A stretch of 64,000 bases of DNA from Xanthobacter autotrophicus Py2 (lineage in GTDB: Bacteria > Pseudomonadota > Alphaproteobacteria > Rhizobiales > Xanthobacteraceae). The notes beneath the pieces were generated by a model. That model did not search any database. It saw only the letters and a list, made by a program, of their open reading frames with translations, and had not been told where the DNA came from. The stretch's first letter is position 1. Every line of letters starts with the position of its first letter. Position numbers and translations under genes: made by a program. Shown in pieces: positions 56,722 through 64,000 of this stretch. The DNA lies in contig CP000781.1 of assembly GCA_000017645.1 (NCBI GenBank), positions 4,327,501 to 4,391,500 of the forward strand, read 5' to 3'.

Positions 56722-57981
56722 ATGGCGGCATCATCCTCCGCGGGCCTACGCAACTACGCCATCGTCACGGCGGCCTATTGGGGCTTCACGCTGACCGACG
56801 GCGCGCTGCGCATGCTGGTGCTGTTCACCTTCTTCAAGCTTGGCTACTCGCCCTTCACCCTCGCGTTCCTGTTCCTGCTCTATGAGGCGGCGGGCATCGG
56901 GGCGAACTTCATCGGAGGCTGGCTCGCCGCCCGCTTCGGCATCACCCGCATGCTGACCGTGGGACTCACGACCCAGATCGCCGGCTTCCTGCTGCTCTCC
57001 GCCATGTCGCCCACCTGGGAGACCGCCTTCCTGGTAGCCTGGGTGGTGGCGGCGCAGGGTGTGTGCGGGGTAGCCAAAGACCTCACCAAGACTGCGTCCA
57101 AGTCGGCCATCAAGGTGACAGAGGCCGAGGCGAAGGGGAATGCCGAGGGCCGCCTGTTCCGCTGGGTGGCTTGGTTCACCGGCTCCAAGAATGCCATGAA
57201 GGGCTTCGGCTTCTTCCTAGGCGGTGTGCTCCTGGAGGCGTTCGGCTTTCGCTTGTCGCTGTGGCTCATGGCTGCCGTGCTGGCGCTGGTGCTTCTCGGC
57301 GTGCTGCTTTCCCTACCGCCTATGATGGGCAAGGCCAAGGCGAGCCGTTCGGCAAAGGAATTGTTCGGCAAGAGCCGGGGAGTGAACCTGCTCGCCGCCG
57401 CCCGCGTCGCCTTGTTCGGCGCGCGTGACGTGTGGTTCGTGGTGGGTGTGCCGGTCTTCCTCTATGGGATCGGCTGGACCTTCCCGATGGTGGGCGGCTT
57501 CCTCGCGCTGTGGACCATAGGCTATGGCATTGTGCAGGCATCCGCGCCCGCCGTGGTGAGCCGGAGCGCGGACGGCCTGTCCAGGGAAGTGCCGGCGGCG
57601 CGCTGGTGGGCGCTCGGCCTCGCCCTAGTGCCGGTGGCCATCGCCGTGCTCCTCGCCGTGACACCCATGCGGCCGGACCTCATCGTCGTGATCGGGCTCG
57701 CCATTTTCGGCGCGGCCTTTGCCGTGAACTCTTCCCTGCACTCCTACCTGATCCTGGCCTATGCCGGATCGGAGAAGGCAGCCGAGGACGTGGGTTTCTA
57801 TTACGCCGCCAATGCAGCGGGGCGCTTCATCGGCACCCTCCTGTCCGGCCTGCTCTATCAGGTGGGCGGGATCTACGCCTGCCTCGGGGGGTCGGCCCTG
57901 ATGCTCGCCGTCTGTTTTGGGACCACCCTCCTGCTGCCGCTTCATTCCCAGCCGATGGGAACGCCGGCACCGAGCAGATAA
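56722..57981 (+). CDS. arsJ: ArsJ, MFS exporter of 1-arseno-3-phosphoglycerate
   Basis: 419 aa from ATG 56722. Twelve membrane helices of the major facilitator type. ArsJ features are the N-terminal RNYAIVTAAYWGFTLTDGAL, the loop GVAKDLTKTASKSAIKVTEA, and WFTGSKNAMKGFGFFLGG. It is directly downstream of the GAPDH gene (one base apart), the known two-gene arsenate resistance pathway. Confidence 0.95.
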   Translation: MAASSSAGLRNYAIVTAAYWGFTLTDGALRMLVLFTFFKLGYSPFTLAFLFLLYEAAGIGANFIGGWLAARFGITRMLTVGLTTQIAGFLLLSAMSPTWETAFLVAWVVAAQGVCGVAKDLTKTASKSAIKVTEAEAKGNAEGRLFRWVAWFTGSKNAMKGFGFFLGGVLLEAFGFRLSLWLMAAVLALVLLGVLLSLPPMMGKAKASRSAKELFGKSRGVNLLAAARVALFGARDVWFVVGVPVFLYGIGWTFPMVGGFLALWTIGYGIVQASAPAVVSRSADGLSREVPAARWWALGLALVPVAIAVLLAVTPMRPDLIVVIGLAIFGAAFAVNSSLHSYLILAYAGSEKAAEDVGFYYAANAAGRFIGTLLSGLLYQVGGIYACLGGSALMLAVCFGTTLLLPLHSQPMGTPAPSR

Positions 57982-58047
57982 GGCTCCGACTTCGAGTTCG
58001 CGTACCAGCATCGTCCGATTGAATTACACCGCCACTGGAGAGAAGAG

Positions 58048-59016
58048 ATGACGCTACCGCGCTTTCTCGCACGCACCCTCATGCTTGCCGCCATGTGTCT
58101 GGGGCCAAGCATCGCCCATGCTGACTTCAAGCTCGATCCACGCTTCACGGACGCGAATGGCGACATGGTCGCGGACGCGCCCACTGATCCTTCCAAGCAG
58201 ATCGACCCGGACACGCTGATCTTCTCCTACACCCCCGTTGAGGATCCGGCCGTCTACGCCAAGGTGTGGCAGGAATTCACCGACCATCTTGCGAAGGTGA
58301 CCGGCAAGAAGGTGCAGTTCTTCCCCGTGCAGTCCAACGCCGCCCAGCTCGAAGCCATGCGTGCCGGGCGCCTGCATGTGGCCGGCTTCAACACCGGCTC
58401 CAATCCCATCGCCGTCGCCTGCTCCGGCTTTGTGCCTTTCGCCATGATGGCCTCGAAGGATGGCGCCTACGGCTATGAGATGGAGATCATCACCTATCCC
58501 GGCTCCGGCATCACTAAGGTTGAAGACATCAAGGGTAAGAAGATGGCCTTCACCTCGGAGACCTCCAATTCCGGCTACAAGGCGCCGTCCGCGCTGCTGC
58601 GCTCGCAGTTCGGCATGGAGGCGGGCAAGGATTACGAACCCGCCTTCTCCGGCAAGCACGACAATTCCATCATCGGCGTCGCCAACAAGGATTATCCGGC
58701 AGCGGCCGTCGCCAATTCGGTGATGAAGCGCATGATCGCCCGCGGCGTGATCAAACCCGAGCAGGTGGTTACCATCTACAAGTCGCAGACCTTCCCCACC
58801 ACCGGCTATGGCTATGCCTACAATCTGAAGCCCGAGCTTGCCGCCAAGGTGAAAGAGGCGTTCTTCAGCTTCAATTGGGATGGCACTGCTCTCCTGAAGG
58901 AGTTCCAGTCGGCCGAGCCGCCGCAGGAGAAATTCATTTCCATCACCTTCAAGGAGACCTGGGCGGTGGTGCGCCAGGTCGATGACGCCATGGGCGTCAG
59001 CTACGCCTGCAAGTAA
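58048..59016 (+). CDS. phnD: PhnD-type substrate-binding protein of an ABC transporter
   Basis: 322 aa; signal peptide to about ASIAHA ([21 protein letters not shown]). GGAGAGAAGAG precedes the ATG. Fold motifs: [28 protein letters not shown] is split by the hinge, then [17 protein letters not shown] as in PhnD/PtxB. It is followed by phnC, phnE, phnE. No C-P lyase genes are here, so the ligand may be phosphate, phosphite, a phosphonate or an arsenical. Confidence 0.9.
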   Translation: MTLPRFLARTLMLAAMCLGPSIAHADFKLDPRFTDANGDMVADAPTDPSKQIDPDTLIFSYTPVEDPAVYAKVWQEFTDHLAKVTGKKVQFFPVQSNAAQLEAMRAGRLHVAGFNTGSNPIAVACSGFVPFAMMASKDGAYGYEMEIITYPGSGITKVEDIKGKKMAFTSETSNSGYKAPSALLRSQFGMEAGKDYEPAFSGKHDNSIIGVANKDYPAAAVANSVMKRMIARGVIKPEQVVTIYKSQTFPTTGYGYAYNLKPELAAKVKEAFFSFNWDGTALLKEFQSAEPPQEKFISITFKETWAVVRQVDDAMGVSYACK

Positions 59017-59039
59017 ACTCTGGAGAGAGGGACTGTGGG

Positions 59040-59894
59040 ATGCTGACCATCGCCGGTCTGTCCAAGCGCTACGCCAAGGGGGACAAGGCCCTCGATGATG
59101 TTTCGCTCAGCATCCCCGCCGGCCAGGTGGTGGGCCTGATCGGTCCGTCGGGGGCAGGCAAGTCCACCCTCATCCGCTGCGTGAACCGGCTGGTGGAGCC
59201 CACGTCCGGCTCCATCCGCCTCGGCGACACCGAGATCACCCGCCTCGGCGGCATGGGCCTGCGGCGCGCGCGGCGGCGCATGGGCATGATCTTCCAGGAA
59301 TATGCCCTGGTGGAGCGCCTCACGGTGATGGAGAACGTGCTCTCCGGCCGGCTCGGATACGTGGGCTTCTGGCGCGCCTTCCTGCGCCGGTTTCCCCAGG
59401 CCGACGTTGACCGGGCCTTCGCCGTGCTCGACCGCGTTGGCCTGATGGATCACGTGGACAAGAGGGCGGACGAGCTGTCCGGCGGCCAGCGCCAGCGCGT
59501 CGGCATCGCCCGCGCTCTGGTGCAGCAGCCGGACATCCTGCTAGTGGACGAGCCCACCGCCAGCCTCGACCCCAAGACCTCGCGCCAGATCATGCGCCTC
59601 ATCGTCGAGGTGTGCGCCGAGCGCCGGCTCGCCGCCATCGTCAACATCCACGACGTGGCGCTGGCGCAGATGTTCGTCCAGCGCATCATCGGCCTCAAGG
59701 CCGGGCGCACCGTGTTCGACGGCCCTCCGGAGGCACTCGACACCGATGTGCTCACCGCCATCTATGGCGAGGAGGACTGGTCGCGCACCATCCGCGAGGC
59801 GGAGGACGATGCGGTGGAAGAAGCCGCCGCCGAGGATGCGGTCCGTGTCCTGCGGGTCCAGGCCACGCCATCCGCCGTGGCGAGGACGCTGTGA
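59040..59894 (+). CDS. phnC: PhnC-type ABC transporter ATP-binding protein
   Basis: 284 aa. Walker [28 protein letters not shown] signature, Walker [14 protein letters not shown]. The [12 protein letters not shown] and [14 protein letters not shown] segments are PhnC-like. A 50-residue acidic tail follows the ATPase domain. The stop overlaps the phnE GTG by 4 bases. Confidence 0.93.
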   Translation: MLTIAGLSKRYAKGDKALDDVSLSIPAGQVVGLIGPSGAGKSTLIRCVNRLVEPTSGSIRLGDTEITRLGGMGLRRARRRMGMIFQEYALVERLTVMENVLSGRLGYVGFWRAFLRRFPQADVDRAFAVLDRVGLMDHVDKRADELSGGQRQRVGIARALVQQPDILLVDEPTASLDPKTSRQIMRLIVEVCAERRLAAIVNIHDVALAQMFVQRIIGLKAGRTVFDGPPEALDTDVLTAIYGEEDWSRTIREAEDDAVEEAAAEDAVRVLRVQATPSAVARTL

Positions 59895-60697
59895 GCGCTG
59901 TGTCCGTTCCGGCGCACCGCTGGCGGCCGCCGCCGCTCGTCGCCAATCCCTGGCTGCGCTATGCACTCATCGGCGGCGCGGCGCTCTATCTGGCGCTCGC
60001 CCTCGGCAGCGTCGAGGTCAACTGGGCACGCCTGTCGGACGGCTGGGCACGCGGGTTGCGCTTCATCTCCGGCTTCCTGGAGCCGAACTTCTCCCGGCGC
60101 TGGGACGACATCGTCCAGGGCATGATCGAGAGCCTGACCATGACGGTGACCTCCACCGTGGTGGGCATCGCCATCTCGGTTCCCATCGGCATCGGCGCCG
60201 CCCGCAACGTGGTGCCGCGCGGGGTCTATTTCGCTTGCCGGGCCATCATCGCCGTGTCGCGGTCCCTGCAGGAGATCATCGTCGCCATATTGCTGGTGGC
60301 CATGGTGGGCTTCGGGCCGTTCGCGGGCTTCCTCACCCTGTCGTTCGCCACCATCGGCTTCCTCTCCAAGCTGCTGGCGGAGAACATCGAGGACATCGAC
60401 CCCGCCCCCGTGGAGGCGATCCGCGCCACCGGGGCGCCCTGGCCATCGCTGATCGCCTTTGGGGTGCTGCCGCAGGTGGCGCCGCGCCTCCTCGGGCTTT
60501 CGCTCTACCGGCTCGACATCAATTTCCGCGAATCCGCGGTGGTGGGCATCGTCGGCGCGGGCGGCATCGGTGCCACTCTCAACACCGCTATCGATCGTTA
60601 CGAGTTCGACAGCGCCGCCGCCATCCTCATCCTCATCATCGCCATCGTGATGGCGAGCGAATATGTCTCCGGCCTCGTGCGCGGGCGGGTGAAATAA
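59891..60697 (+). CDS. phnE: PhnE-type ABC permease, first copy
   Basis: 268 aa, GTG start in GTGA overlap with phnC. Hydrophobic throughout, with the permease loop [29 protein letters not shown] typical of PhnE. The stop and the next start share one base (TAATG). With the second copy it forms a heterodimer. Confidence 0.92.
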   Translation: MSAVSVPAHRWRPPPLVANPWLRYALIGGAALYLALALGSVEVNWARLSDGWARGLRFISGFLEPNFSRRWDDIVQGMIESLTMTVTSTVVGIAISVPIGIGAARNVVPRGVYFACRAIIAVSRSLQEIIVAILLVAMVGFGPFAGFLTLSFATIGFLSKLLAENIEDIDPAPVEAIRATGAPWPSLIAFGVLPQVAPRLLGLSLYRLDINFRESAVVGIVGAGGIGATLNTAIDRYEFDSAAAILILIIAIVMASEYVSGLVRGRVK

Positions 60698-61515
60698 TGC
60701 CGGTCATAGCCCTCCCCGAAGGCCGCCGGTCCTGGCAACGGCGCACTTCGCGCGGCCAGATCGCCGTGTGGTTCGGCTGGCTTCTCGCCGTGGCCTTCAC
60801 CGTGTTCTGCTGGCGGGTGATGACGGAAGGCACCATCTGGGCCTTCGTCTGGGATGCCCCCACCCAGGCCGCCGACATCGGCGCGCGCATGGTCCCGCCG
60901 CGCTGGTCCTATTTCCCGGCACTGCTCAAGCCGCTTTGGGACACGCTCAACATTGCCACCCTCGGCACGCTCATCGCCATCGTGCTGTCGGTGCCGGTGG
61001 CCTTCCTCGCGGCACGCAACACCACGCCTAGCGCCGCCTTCGTGCGGCCGCTGGCGCTGTTCGTCATCGTCGCCTCGCGCTCCATCAATTCCATCATCTG
61101 GGCGCTGCTGCTGGTGGCGATCCTGGGTCCGGGCGTGCTGGCCGGCATCATCGCCATCGCGCTCAGGTCCATCGGCTTCATCGGCAAGCTGCTCTACGAG
61201 GCCATCGAGGAAATCGACGAGAGCCAGGTGGAGGCGATCCGCGCTACCGGCGCCTCGGGCGCCCAGACCCTCGCCTACGGGATCGTGCCGCAGATCATGC
61301 CCGCCTTCGCCGGCATCAGCGTGTTTCGCTGGGACATCAACATCCGCGAATCCACGGTGCTCGGCCTGGTTGGCGCGGGCGGGATAGGACTCAACCTGGA
61401 AAGCTCGCTCAATACGCTGGCGTGGCCGCAGGTGACGCTGATCCTCATGGTGATCCTCGCCACCGTGGTGGTGAGCGAATGGGTGTCCGCCAAGGTCCGC
61501 CACGCCATCATCTGA
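60697..61515 (+). CDS. phnE: PhnE-type ABC permease, second copy
   Basis: 272 aa. Loop [29 protein letters not shown] matches the first copy, and RESTVLGLVGAGGIGLNLESSL is family typical. Two divergent PhnE subunits are common in phosphite/phosphonate importers. Follows phnE with one-base overlap, and arsC follows 17 bases on. Confidence 0.92.
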   Translation: MPVIALPEGRRSWQRRTSRGQIAVWFGWLLAVAFTVFCWRVMTEGTIWAFVWDAPTQAADIGARMVPPRWSYFPALLKPLWDTLNIATLGTLIAIVLSVPVAFLAARNTTPSAAFVRPLALFVIVASRSINSIIWALLLVAILGPGVLAGIIAIALRSIGFIGKLLYEAIEEIDESQVEAIRATGASGAQTLAYGIVPQIMPAFAGISVFRWDINIRESTVLGLVGAGGIGLNLESSLNTLAWPQVTLILMVILATVVVSEWVSAKVRHAII

Positions 61516-61532
61516 TCTTCGGAGCCTGAACG

Positions 61533-61967
61533 ATGACTGAGCATTCCCTTGTCACCATCTGGCACAATCCGGCCTGCGGCACATCGCGCAACACGCTCGC
61601 CCTGATCCGCAACGCCGGTATCGAGCCGACGATCGTCGAATATCTCAAGACCCCGCCCGCGCGGGAAGAGGTCGCCGCCGCCATCGCCGCGGCGGGCCTC
61701 ACGGTGCGCGCCGCGACCCGCCAGAAGGGCACACCCTATGCCGAACTCGGCCTCGACGATCCCGCCCTCACCGACGACACTCTGCTCGATGCCATGATGG
61801 CCCACCCCATCCTCATTAACCGGCCGTTCGTCTTCACCCCGCTCGGGGCGCGGCTGTGCCGGCCGTCGGAAAGGGTCCTGGACATCCTGCCCGCGCCGCA
61901 GAAAGGGCCGTTTACGAAGGAGGATGGAGAGGTGGTGATCGATGCCGAGGGACGGCGCGTTTGCTGA
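61533..61967 (+). CDS. arsC: Glutaredoxin-type arsenate reductase ArsC
   Basis: 144 aa. Catalytic HNPACGTSRNTL (Cys15 with Arg19) and the phosphate-site arginines ATRQKGTPY, LINRPFVFTPLGARLCRPS. This is the E. coli plasmid R773 type, which uses glutathione and glutaredoxin, so the cluster has both evolutionary types of arsenate reductase. It is the last gene of the operon. Confidence 0.95.
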   Translation: MTEHSLVTIWHNPACGTSRNTLALIRNAGIEPTIVEYLKTPPAREEVAAAIAAAGLTVRAATRQKGTPYAELGLDDPALTDDTLLDAMMAHPILINRPFVFTPLGARLCRPSERVLDILPAPQKGPFTKEDGEVVIDAEGRRVC

Positions 61968-62004
61968 CGCGGGGAGCGCTTTCAAGTATGCCTTGATGAT
62001 TGAC

Positions 62005-62021
62005 ACATTGATGATCGATGT
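62005..62021. promoter_or_regulatory. Candidate PadR operator
   Basis: ACATTGAT-G-ATCGATGT, 8-bp arms with one mismatch, 13 bases before the regulator ATG. ACAT/ATGT ends resemble known PadR sites. TGATGAT direct repeats overlap it. Confidence 0.5.
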
Positions 62022-62034
62022 ATAGCCTTCCTGC

Positions 62035-62493
62035 ATGTCTCGAACCTCTCCATCGGCCACCCCATCCGTTCCGCCGTCGCCCGCCCCGGTGCCGAAGCCC
62101 GGGCCCGATTTCCTGAGCCGTGCCTACTGGAACGGCACCATCAAGATGAGCCTGTCCAAATTCTTCATTCTGTGCGTGCTGCATCAGCGGCCCATGCACG
62201 GATACGACGTGGCACGGGCAGTCGAGGCAACGACGAACGGCTGCTGTTCCCCTGCAGAGGGCACCATCTATCCGGTGCTGCGGGAGTTCGAGGAGGGCGG
62301 ATACGTCACCGCTGCAAGCGAGGTGGTCTCGGGCCGCGAGCGCAAGGTCTACACCCTCACGGACAAGGGCCGCGCCGCCTTCAAGGTGGCGGTGGAGGCC
62401 TGGATGGACGTAACGCGCTGTCTGGTCGACGCGGAGAAGATGATCGCCGGCGCGCCGGACAAAGTCGGGAGCACTCCGGGATGCTGCCCCTGA
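62035..62493 (+). CDS. PadR-family regulator with Cys pairs
   Basis: 152 aa. A Pro-rich leader of 30 residues precedes the winged helix: KFFILCVLHQRPMHGYDVARA, SPAEGTIYPVLREFEEGGYV, and RERKVYTLTDKGRAAF. A CC pair in NGCCSPAEG just before the recognition region and a terminal GCCP tail are unusual for PadR and suggest metalloid sensing. It is followed 62 bases on by a Cys-tailed flavoprotein. Confidence 0.88.
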   Translation: MSRTSPSATPSVPPSPAPVPKPGPDFLSRAYWNGTIKMSLSKFFILCVLHQRPMHGYDVARAVEATTNGCCSPAEGTIYPVLREFEEGGYVTAASEVVSGRERKVYTLTDKGRAAFKVAVEAWMDVTRCLVDAEKMIAGAPDKVGSTPGCCP

Positions 62494-62554
62494 CCCGCAT
62501 TCATTTGCCCTCAAGCATCGTTCGTCAATGGATCGACCATCGGAGTCTCCCGTC

Positions 62555-63970
62555 ATGACCGGATCGCTACCCGTCGCTATCATCGGAGCCGGCCCCGTGG
62601 GGCTTGCCGCCGCGGCGCATCTGCTGGCCCGCGGCCTCGCGCCTCTCGTCTTCGAGCGCGGCGCCGGCGTCGGCACCTCGCTCAAGGCCTGGGGCCACGT
62701 GCGGGTGTTCTCGCCCTGGGGCTACAACATCGACGCGGCCGCCCGCACGCTGCTGGAGGAAACCGGCTGGAGCGCGCCGAACCCCAAGGCCCTGCCGCTC
62801 GGCGGGGAGATCGTGCGGCACTATCTCGAGCCGCTGGCGGCTCATCCCGCCCTTGCGCCCCACCTGCGGTTCGGGGCACAGGTGAGCGCCATCGCCCGCC
62901 ACGGCCTCGACAAGATGTCATCCGAGGGGCGCGCGGACACGCCGTTCGCGATCTGCTGGCGCGACGCGAACGGCGCTGAGCACCGTTCGCTCGCCCGTGC
63001 CGTCATCGACGCCTCCGGCACCTGGAGCCAGCCCAACCCCATGGGCGCGGACGGCCTGCCGGTGCCCGGCGAGGAAGAGGCAGCCGCGCATGTCGCCTAT
63101 GGCATTCCCGACGTGTCCGGCGCTGAGCGCGAGACCTATTCCGGCCGGCGCGTGCTGGTGGTGGGCTCCGGCCATTCGGCCATCAATGTGGTGCTCGATC
63201 TTCTCCGCCTGCAGGAGGCAGCGCCAACGACCCGCGTCACCTGGGCGCTTCGGCGCAACCGCATGGAGAAGCTGCTGGGCGGCGGCCTCAACGACGCGCT
63301 GCCCGCCCGCGGTGCCCTCGGCCTTGCGGCGACGCAGGCCATCGCCGCCGGCCGGCTCGATGTCCTCGCGCCGTTCGCGGCGGAGCGGATTGTCGGCGGC
63401 GCGGCGGGGCTGGACGTGTCCGGCCGTCTCGGCACGGAGCCCTGGACCGGGACCGTGGACCGGATCGTGGTGGCCACCGGCTTTCGCCCCGACCTTGCCG
63501 TGCTGCGCGAGGTGCGCGTCGCCCTCGATCCCGCCGTCGAGGCACCGCCGGCCCTCGCGCCGCTGATCGACCCGAACCTGCATTCGTGCGGCACCGTCCC
63601 GCCCCATGGCGCGGCGGAGCTGGCCCACCCCGAGCCGGGCTTCTACATCGTCGGCTCCAAGTCCTACGGCCGCGCCCCCACCTTCCTGATGGCCACGGGC
63701 TATGAGCAGGTCCGCTCCATCGCGGCGGAGATCGCCGGCGATCACGACGCGGCGCGCAGTGTCCATCTGGTGCTGCCGGAGACCGGCGTCTGCAGCGCCG
63801 CACCGGTGACGGCAGGGGCATCCGGCTGTTGTGGTGGGCCTGCGCCTCGGGACGCCGATGCCTGCTGCGCGGACGATGCCCAGGCCAAGGCGGAAGGCAA
63901 GGACGGCTGCGGCTGCGATACCGCCGCGCCGCAGGCCGAGGCGCCACCCCGCCGCGGGACGGCCGCGTGA
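62555..63970 (+). CDS. Flavoprotein monooxygenase-like protein with Cys-rich tail
   Basis: 471 aa from ATG 62555, with GGAG at 8-base spacing; ATG 62528 is an alternative. Two dinucleotide-binding motifs: FAD VAIIGAGPVGLAAAAHLLARG at the N-terminus and NAD(P) VLVVGSGHSAINVVLDLL near 205. It ends with IVVATGFRPDL. This resembles ArsO-type flavoproteins of ars clusters. The last 55 residues carry eight Cys in CC and CGC clusters (SGCCGGPAP, ACCADD, GCGC), a likely As(III)-binding tail. The stop overlaps the next start by 4 bases. Confidence 0.85.
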   Translation: MTGSLPVAIIGAGPVGLAAAAHLLARGLAPLVFERGAGVGTSLKAWGHVRVFSPWGYNIDAAARTLLEETGWSAPNPKALPLGGEIVRHYLEPLAAHPALAPHLRFGAQVSAIARHGLDKMSSEGRADTPFAICWRDANGAEHRSLARAVIDASGTWSQPNPMGADGLPVPGEEEAAAHVAYGIPDVSGAERETYSGRRVLVVGSGHSAINVVLDLLRLQEAAPTTRVTWALRRNRMEKLLGGGLNDALPARGALGLAATQAIAAGRLDVLAPFAAERIVGGAAGLDVSGRLGTEPWTGTVDRIVVATGFRPDLAVLREVRVALDPAVEAPPALAPLIDPNLHSCGTVPPHGAAELAHPEPGFYIVGSKSYGRAPTFLMATGYEQVRSIAAEIAGDHDAARSVHLVLPETGVCSAAPVTAGASGCCGGPAPRDADACCADDAQAKAEGKDGCGCDTAAPQAEAPPRRGTAA

Positions 63971-64000
63971 CCAGCGGCCTGAGCGGCGAACTCGCGCAAC
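63967..64000 (+). CDS. Start of an unidentified gene (cut by window edge)
   Basis: GTG at 63967 overlaps the flavoprotein stop (GTGA), and the frame stays open to the window end with VTSGLSGELAQ. Only 11 residues are visible, so it cannot be identified; coupling suggests it belongs to the same arsenic unit. Confidence 0.5.
   Translation, partial: MTSGLSGELAQ

Overview
The window is high-GC DNA with tightly packed, often overlapping genes and many GTG starts. It looks like a chromosomal segment of an alphaproteobacterium of the order Hyphomicrobiales, most likely Xanthobacteraceae (Xanthobacter, Azorhizobium or Ancylobacter type). That placement rests on gene content and protein style, because no rRNA or other marker gene is present. 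No IS element, integrase, tRNA or CRISPR array is recognisable.

Region 1 (1-26 kb) is mostly housekeeping. It holds an XdhC-type protein and a MoeA/MobA-like fusion (molybdenum cofactor), a DUF488 protein, a zinc metallopeptidase, topA, dprA, plsY, pyrB with a pseudo-dihydroorotase, an AEC transporter, ruvX, a vapBC pair and gatCA. gatB is separated from gatCA by a glycosyltransferase on the other strand. After gatB come lldR-lldD with two LldR-type operators, a divergent FUSC-family membrane protein, and a three-gene operon (NuoF-like, SdhA/FrdA-like, SdhB-like) that probably encodes an NAD(H)-linked flavin/iron-sulfur oxidoreductase.

Region 2 (27.3-36 kb) is a C4-dicarboxylate module. A DctB/DctD-like two-component system is followed by an NAD-malic enzyme, an AspT-family carrier and a LysR regulator. 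The regulator operon and the malic enzyme/carrier operon are each preceded by the same regulatory layout: TTCGG-N4-CCGAA palindromes, a consensus IHF site and a sigma-54 -24/-12 promoter. This predicts one regulon in which the sensor kinase controls itself, malate/succinate transport and malate decarboxylation.

Region 3 (36-64 kb) is a large arsenic island. It is preceded by a decayed carboxymuconolactone decarboxylase-like gene, and a thiolase fragment lies inside it. In order it contains: arsR with an ArsP-like permease, a small thioredoxin-fold protein and OsmC; aioXSR (periplasmic arsenite sensor, kinase, sigma-54 activator); a sigma-54 promoter and aioBA (arsenite oxidase); a TSUP anion carrier divergent from a one-component regulator with a molybdate-binding-like domain; pstSCAB; then a long operon with a second pstS, an ArsR-ArsC fusion, acr3, GAPDH, arsJ, phnDCEE and a glutaredoxin-type arsC; and finally a PadR regulator, a Cys-tailed flavoprotein and the start of another gene.

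Together the island would sense arsenite, oxidise it in the periplasm to arsenate, favour phosphate over arsenate during uptake, and remove what enters the cell by two routes: reduction plus Acr3 efflux, and conversion to 1-arseno-3-phosphoglycerate by GAPDH with ArsJ export.
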